Below are positions 58,003-64,000 of a stretch of 64,000 nt of DNA, piece by piece; position 1 is the stretch's first letter, and every line of letters starts with the position of its first letter. Source of the DNA: Primula veris (taxonomy: Eukaryota; Streptophyta; Magnoliopsida; Ericales; Primulaceae); contig OY821740.1 of the NCBI GenBank assembly GCA_963682055.1, positions 40,196,795-40,260,794 on the forward strand, written 5' to 3'. The notes beneath the pieces were generated by a model that was given only the letters and a program-made list of their open reading frames with translations, had not been told where the DNA came from and did no database searches. Made by a program: the position numbers and the translations under genes.

Positions 58003-59933
58003 ATGGAGGATTGGGGTAATTTATATCCTTTTTTTTTTTTACTTTCTCACGACATTTGATTCCAGAGTTCAAGTGGTATTGTAAATTATGATGTTTATTT
58101 GTGGTTTATATTTAAGTTCAGGCATCATGAACATGAATCGATTTTGTAAAAAAAAAATATTATTCACGCTGAGCCGCTGAGGCTTAGGTAAGAAATAAAG
58201 ATGTAAAGAGAAAACATTCTTACTTAATAGCTGCCAACAAATTAATAAGCCCCAGATAACATTTGATGGATGGTGTGAGCAATCTACTTTTTTTGTGATA
58301 TCTACTACTTGAAATATTCTCGTATCGATCTTATCAATGAAAACTTTGCGCCGTTCGTGAATATGAAATTTTGGCAAATATTACGAAATTAATAATGACA
58401 TTAAAAGTGATATTAACAGAAGACGAGGCACTTCCATCTGTTATTAAAGTGGAACGAGCAAAGAGTAGTTGGGATGATGAAGATGAAGATGAAAAAGACG
58501 TTAAAGAATCTTGGGAGGACGAAGATGAACCTATGGTGCTAATGTTGCTCTTTCTTTAAATTTCTCTACTATATAATCTTTTTCCTTTCCAACATAAAGA
58601 GCTTTGTTTGTTTGCATCTTTTGAACTAAACTTCTGGTTTTTTCCCATTAGTTGTTCTGCATTAGAAGCCCATCCTAAAATCAGTCTCTTTGTATTTGCT
58701 TAAAAAAACATGAAGGGTTAAACGGGATGGACCCGATTTTTCTCAACTCAAACAAAGCATATTTTACATTTCTACTTGCACCACCATTTAGCAATTTCCT
58801 TATGCTTAACAATCTTAGCATTTGGAACTTCTCCTTAAATTGTATAAAATCCAATCTTGGGCTTATTAGTATCACAAGTATGATTATATGAACATACACT
58901 TTTACATTTTTTTAACTAAAGCATGTTTTTGTTTCATGAAATTGCCAGGTACCTGAGCCTGAGCGTGCACTAGATCCTATAACTATAGAACATCACCAAG
59001 AAAGGTAAAAGATCACTCTTAAGATCGAAAAGTACGAAAAATAAATACTATCCAAGTTCAGTGATTTGTTTTGACTTTCAGGGTAGTGAAAGAGGCTGAT
59101 TTTCAGTCCAAACAAGACTTATCTGGGGAGAAAAGCGAGGAGAAAACTCTTGACAATTTCATACCTAAATCTGAGAGCGATTTCTTGGAGTATGCCAATC
59201 TTATTTCTCATAAGCTTCATCCCTATGAGGTTGTCTAATTAAGCCGATTTCTTGTCTTTCATGTATGAGCTTGTTTCGCAGCAGGTTTAAAGAAAATAAG
59301 GTGATTATTTGTGATCAAGGAAAAAGTTGGATTCACCCAATTCAAACTTCTAGCTCTCTAGTAAGAAAAAATAGCTAAAGATGAATACAAGTACAATTTA
59401 ATGAAATCTATACTTGGTATTCTGATGGTATACTAAACCCGATAAATATAGTTATAAACGGCCACTTAGATCATTATTGTTTTGAACAGAATAGCACAAA
59501 TTATATCGGGCTGCTGAAAAATGTGGTGAGATTGTCGACTATTGCTCTTCATGCCGGAGATGCAAAGGAAGTTGCTTCTTCTGTCGCTGCAATCGCAAAT
59601 GAAAAGCTAAATGTTGAAAAAGAAACAAACAAAAAAAAGACTGGTAATGTTTTCTTCTTTCGGTCTTATTATATTACCTTCTTTGCATTTTATGCTGACT
59701 ATTTTGGGCTTTCTGGTTAAAAAAACTACAACTACTAAGCTGAAAGATCCCGGTTTTATCTTAGACTCAAATAAGCTTGTTTGTTTTCTCAAAAGATGCC
59801 GTGTCGTGATGTATTTTTATGATCTTTTATCATCTAAACCTTAAATTTTGTTTCTTTGTTCTTCTTTTCAGTGGCAAAGAAGAAACAGCTACATGTTGAA
59901 AAGGAAAGTGATGATGACTATGCTTTCACGTAA
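58003..59933 (+). CDS. eIF3j: Eukaryotic translation initiation factor 3 subunit j (eIF3j/HCR1), 182 aa
   Basis: Six exons: 58003-58015, 58420-58535, 58949-59004, 59082-59229, 59490-59643 and 59872-59933. Splice borders are GT-AG, and 183 codons including TAA join in one frame. The first exon gives only MEDW plus one base, which continues into EDEALPSVIKVERAKSSWDD and the acidic KESWEDEDEPM, the family's hallmark N-terminus. Exon 4 carries DNFIPKSESDFLEYANLISH, and exon 5 carries VVRLSTIALHAGDAKEVASS and IANEKLNVEKE. The tail is KKKQLHVEKESDDDYAFT. eIF3j is a loosely bound eIF3 subunit that helps 40S binding and start-site scanning. It is shorter than the Arabidopsis protein (about 225 aa): the Ala/Pro/Lys-rich middle is nearly absent and the usual DDDFM-like end is missing. 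No stop or frameshift is seen, so it is probably a live but divergent copy. Confidence 0.88.
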
Positions 59934-60108
59934 CGCTTGTTTGGCTCCAGCTTTTAAGCATAACATTTTTATAATGACCTGTTGTGTATCAGTATATGGC
60001 TATTCTAGCTATTTAAATTTTGAACTCAGCGTTAATATTGTTTTCCTGGCCTAATAAATTACTAGAAATTGTAAGCTGGATTGACACAACTTTTTGTCAA
60101 TCTTAACT

Positions 60109-60316
60109 CGGGAGGGATTCATACACACATAAAAAAAACACATTATTTTTACACATCAATCACAATCATCCATTTACTTAATTTTAATGGTCAAAATTAG
60201 TTCATATAATAACAAGAATAAACACATAATCTTGACCATTAAAATTAAATAAATGAATGGTTGTGATTGATGTGTAAACATGATGTGTTTTTTTATGTGT
60301 GTATGGATCCCTCCCC
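60109..60316. mobile_element. MULE-type MITE, 208 bp, with perfect 9-bp target duplication
   Basis: The arms are about 89 bp each: the left starts GGGAGGGATTCATACACACA and the inverse of the right starts GGGAGGGATCCATACACACA. Pairing continues through TTACACATCAATCACAA to TTAATTTTAATGGTCAA, leaving a short loop. ATCTTAACT flanks both sides (60100-60108 and 60317-60325). Long TIRs with a 9-bp target duplication indicate a Mutator-derived MITE. It lies 175 bases after the eIF3j stop. Confidence 0.9.
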
Positions 60317-61178
60317 ATCTTAACTACGTGTAACTATTTATCTGAAATGTTGCCCTGTTGTAGCACTGCTTTACTTTGAAACCGCTCTGTTTTCTATTTA
60401 TTTGCGGGTCTCTAGCTTATTTTCATTCAAATTTTAAATTTTCACAACTTGTTACGTAAATTTATAAGCTTTTATATTATATTGTATTCAAATTTTAAAA
60501 TATCTGGACATAATATTATTTTAGACAATTTTTATAAGATTTAATGTTTAATTTACACTAATTTATAATTTTATTTCAAAATAAATTGCGTGTGATTTTT
60601 TTTTAAAATAATTATTGAAATGTATTGATACATGTATTATAGTAAATGTATAATTTTTTTCAAGTTTTTTATATTGTTTTTGGATAAAATAAGTAAGGAG
60701 ATACGAAATGGGATATAAAATAAGGATATAAGATTTGTAATTTTTATTTCATCATACAAAATCAAGTTATGTTCATTAAACAAGAGTGGTTTATACTTTT
60801 ATGCATTTCTTCCGGCTAGTTTACTCGAACAAGCTAGTAATAAAAGTTATATATTTCCGCTTCAAGAATTTAGATTCACTTTTGCTTAAGAATAAATAAA
60901 TAATCAGGAAACCCTTTTTTTTTTTAAACTTGAATGGTAAATCTACCCTTATAAATGGTAAAACTATTTTCAATATATTTCGACACTGATAGTCATCACT
61001 ATCTGAGACCGCGGCTTTGACAAATTTGTCCCCAGATACTGAAAGAGATGATGCATTTGCTCCTCTATTAATTTCCTAAAGTTCATAATAACGTTTGTTT
61101 TTAGGAAATACCAACATAGATGATTTTCAATACTAATCAACTAAGTATCAGTGATTTTATAATTTCAGATGATTTATA

Positions 61179-61408
61179 CTTCATCCGTTTTCATTTAATT
61201 GTCCATTATGAAATTATATACAATTTTGACCGGCTAAGAACTTGTATCAAAATTGTCGGAATGAAATTTTTTAAAAGTTGATCATATAGTTCAAATGTTA
61301 AATTTTATGATTAGATTTAAAAAAAAATTATTTCGATAATTTTGATACAAGTTATAAATCAATCAAAATTGCACGTAGTTTCGTAATGTATAATTAATTG
61401 ACGAGGGG
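61179..61408. mobile_element. Stowaway-like MITE, 230 bp
   Basis: It lies between TA dinucleotides (61177-61178 and 61409-61410). The left end reads CTTCATCCGTTTTCATTTAA with TTGTCCATTATGAAA following; the inverse right end reads CCCCTCGTCAATTAATTATA with CATTACGAAA following. The CTYCATCCG...AATTG pattern and TA target are those of Tc1/mariner-derived Stowaway elements. Confidence 0.75.
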
Positions 61409-61757
61409 TATCCATTAGGAATTACTATTTCTAACAAATAAGCACAATAATTAATGTTTCAACTGAACAAGATTGGGGTAACCAACAAAATTTAAGACTG
61501 ACACAGTTGATAAATAACAAAATCCAAAATATGGACCATCATTAACCAAAGAATGGGCACACAGAACACATTTAATTTCTTTTTTTTAATCATCTGTAGC
61601 TGGTTCTCTGATTGGTCCAACTTCCAAGTGTAAAACAATCACATCATCAGACTAAATGTTGTTTTTTTTTCATTACTTTGTGATAGAAGTGAATGTATCA
61701 TTGATCGACATGCATACGTTTTTTTTTTACACGAAGACAGATGCACAAGCATGACTA

Positions 61758-61986
61758 TTCTTCCGATTTAATTGTTCATCACGAATTTACGTGTAATTTT
61801 GATCGTCTTATAATTTGTATTAAAATTATTGAAATGATTTTTTTTTAAATATAATTATACATTTTAACATTTGAACTATATAATTAACTTTTGAAAAATT
61901 TTATTTCAATAATTTTAATAAAAGTTATTAATCGATCAAAATCACACGTAGTTTCGTAACATAAAATTAAATAATAAAGACACTGG
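61758..61986. mobile_element. Stowaway-like MITE, second copy (about 229 bp)
   Basis: Same family as 61179-61408: left TTCTTCCGATTTAATTGTTC, and near the right end CGATCAAAATCACACGTAGT with TTCGTAACATAAAATTAAAT following. It is flanked by TA. The paired ends are more diverged here. Confidence 0.65.
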
Positions 61987-61999
61987 TATTAATTTCCAT

Positions 62000-63400
62000 C
62001 AAGAATTAAATAGGTCCCCTACCAAGTACCAACTAACCCAATAAAAAGGAATAGTATATAAAGAGGCCTCTGCTTTGCCGACGCTCATGTAATCATAAAT
62101 AAAATTAGCAAAAGGGCGCATAACTATAATAATCACGTTCCTTTCTATTTTCAGTTTTGTTTGCCAATTGAAGAAGTAAATTATCCCAAAAAGTTTGCTG
62201 TAAAAACTCGTGAAAATATGTACTCATCTATTAACTTTATGGCAAGTTAAGTGAACTAAGAGATCAAGACGGTGAATCATTGTACTATAATTTCTTTTCC
62301 ACTTATTATATATACACGTAAGGCATATTTAACATCAATAATGCCCCTCAGTGTTTAATGAGTGAGGGCTATCTCATCTTTTATAGATTCTCTGCAACTT
62401 TTAAGTATTTTGTTCTTACAAGTCATATTACTAGAAGTTATAAAATTAAATTATTCCTAAAAAACTTAGTGCGATGTTGCGGATTAGGCGGACAAATCAT
62501 TTTTGTTATATTTTTAAAAACCAATTTTCGTTTAGCGTTATTCATTCATCCAATCTATCACATCAACGAGTACTAATTTTTATTAACAGTTTTGGATGGG
62601 TATAACAATCTCCATAAAAAATAATCACTATTCTTAAAGGTGAGCATTGAGCCGAAACCTACATGCCTACTACATTAGATAAAACTAGACAATTAGACGA
62701 TGATTAAACAGAATTAGACGAGATTAGACGCCGACCTATTTTCGACTAGAAATCCGGTTGTCCCTTTAAAACATCGTAAACAACCATTGTTAAAAAAGTT
62801 CACAAGAATAAAAAAAAATACTTTTTTGTTTTGTTTTGAAAGTGAATAAAAAAGGAACAATTCCATTTTATTACATAGAATGACACTTAATTCTCATTTG
62901 GTGTTAGTCCAAACAAATTATTCTCACTTAGTGTAATTTTAGTCTCGTTCACTTCACTACTTTGATGAAAAAAAAATAAAAATTCCAAAATAAAATATAG
63001 AAACTTACAAAAAAGAAATTAAAAAAAATCATAATATTAAAATAAAAAATAAAAAACTCCACCCACTTTCAATATTTTGAAGTGAATAGATCAAACAAAA
63101 CCCCGTCGAGTTCAAAAAACCAAACCAAACCTCATCAACTTTAAGTTTAAGTGAATATGCCCAATAAAAATCCATTATCTTAAATATTCTGAAGTGAAAG
63201 AACAAAAATTGCACCAAATACTAATCAATTTTTGATACCATGACCTTTTGAAGTTAATTTTAAAAAGTTAATTAATCATAAAAAAAGATAGTAAAAGCAA
63301 CTCACAGCAAATCAGCCTAATTACGTAACTAATCAAAACAGACCACAAAACTAACTACAATCAACCAAAACCACATCACACACAGATCACACTCTCTCTC
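62000..63400. other. AT-rich intergenic region before the last gene
   Basis: No exon chain recognised. A short patch at 62650-62760 with GACAATTAGACGATGATTAA and AGATTAGACG repeats looks like a decayed repeat, similar in style to 37240-37340. Confidence 0.4.
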
Positions 63401-63426
63401 TATCTCACTCTCTCTCCCTCTCTAAA

Positions 63427-63711
63427 ATGTCAGAACCAGAGGTCTTTTCGACCCCAAACGGCGTTACCACCGATTATTCAAGTTCGATAAAAACCGACCC
63501 GACTCTCTACTCACTTTTTCGTCGTATCTTCTCCGATATCTTTTTTCCCGATCCCGACGGTAAATACGGGTCCTTTCCGGCTATGGATCGGGTCAAGGGC
63601 TCCTTATCAGAAAACATACCTCTATTGAGAGAATCCGGGTCTAACACCGGACGCCATGTCATCGCTTGGGCCCGTCGCGGAAGCCCTCTCCGCATCCTTC
63701 TCGTCATTTCT
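63427..63711 (+). CDS. First exon of a plant membrane protein (runs off the right edge)
   Basis: The ATG follows a CT-rich leader (63390-63424). The frame runs 95 codons to a GTATAT donor at 63712. The peptide includes DPTLYSLFRRIFSDIFFPDP, DGKYGSFPAMDRVKGSLSEN, IPLLRESGSNTGRHVIAW and RRGSPLRILLVIS, the last being the start of a hydrophobic segment. The pattern (short cytosolic N-terminus, GSLSENIPLLR motif, then membrane segments) resembles an uncharacterised plant transmembrane protein family that I recall but cannot name. The rest of the gene lies beyond the window. Sequence after 63712 is intron, with a TA repeat and a probable Stowaway-like start near 63858. Confidence 0.7.
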
Positions 63712-63857
63712 GTATATACTCTCTCTCTATATATATATTTATATCTATAATCTGTATATGTATGTGTGTGTGTGCATCTCCTTTTGCTCATTTTTGTTGT
63801 TGTTAAATTGGTACTTAATTCGTTCCATTTTCGGTATATGGTCTACATGCAGTTTTA

Positions 63858-64000
63858 GTACTCTCTCTGTTCGTTCCAGTTTACTTATCCACTTTGAAAA
63901 TTCGTGGATTTTGGTATGCAAATAATTCGTACCTAAATTGGTGAAATTACAAATTTGAAAAAACTTTACATTGTCAAAATAAATTTGACTATGTGAAAGT
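63858..64000. mobile_element. Start of a Stowaway-like MITE, cut by the window edge
   Basis: TACTCTCTCTGTTCGTTCCA followed by GTTTACTTATCC is a typical Stowaway terminus. The other end is outside the window. Confidence 0.5.

Noticed and set aside
1..64000. CRISPR array, bacterial operon or prophage-like system
   Set aside because: No regularly spaced repeats with unique spacers, no bacterial gene organisation; introns and plant homologues throughout.

Overview
This is plant nuclear DNA, almost certainly from a eudicot. It is AT-rich, its genes have many GT-AG introns, CT-rich leaders are common, and every recognisable protein is a plant homologue. The species cannot be told from the sequence.

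Layout. (1) 569-6255, minus: 5' two thirds of an LMBR1/LIMR-family membrane protein gene, running off the left edge. Its first intron is an array of degenerate copies of the exon 1 end and splice donor, and a Tourist-type MITE sits in a later intron. (2) 6.3-9.7 kb: intergenic, with one tandem duplication. (3) 9715-15080, plus: a complete seven-exon TMN (transmembrane 9 superfamily/EMP70) gene encoding 593 aa. (4) 14.7-33.9 kb: a direct segmental duplication. Each copy carries TMN exon 7 (intact in copy 1, frameshifted in copy 2), its 3' flank, an orphan promoter-like block and unrecognised exon-like segments. Between the copies lie a large palindrome (21.5-22.2 kb) and a decayed NADP-isocitrate dehydrogenase pseudogene (22.5-25.9 kb). 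Copy 2 has gained several insertions. (5) 33.7-36.1 kb: a TIR element and an apparently intronless, rearranged PDS5 cohesin-factor pseudogene. (6) 37.5-38.9 kb: an inverted duplication of a PLATZ gene fragment, able to form a long hairpin. (7) 39784-48645, minus: a small gene for a TPX2-domain protein (91 aa as modelled), with a 6.5-kb Copia-type LTR retrotransposon in its second intron. The two LTRs are essentially identical but the coding region is degenerate. (8) 50536-54795, minus: complete COX11 (283 aa), with a probable 5'UTR intron and leader exon. (9) 58003-59933, plus: an intact, short eIF3 subunit j gene (182 aa), then a 208-bp MULE-type MITE. (10) 61-62 kb: two Stowaway-like MITEs. 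(11) From 63427, plus: first exon of a plant membrane protein running off the right edge.

The live genes are unrelated housekeeping genes: Golgi/endosome membrane proteins, mitochondrial copper delivery, translation initiation and microtubule binding. They form no pathway or cluster. I found no new multigene system. The most interesting content is structural: two long hairpin loci, a tandem array of splice donors inside an intron, a phase-compatible ICDH-TMN exon chimera, an insertion datable by its empty paralogous site, and a young-looking retrotransposon with dead coding sequence. Exon boundaries were read by eye from splice sites, reading-frame continuity and family knowledge. Sequence similarities were judged by eye and not computed.
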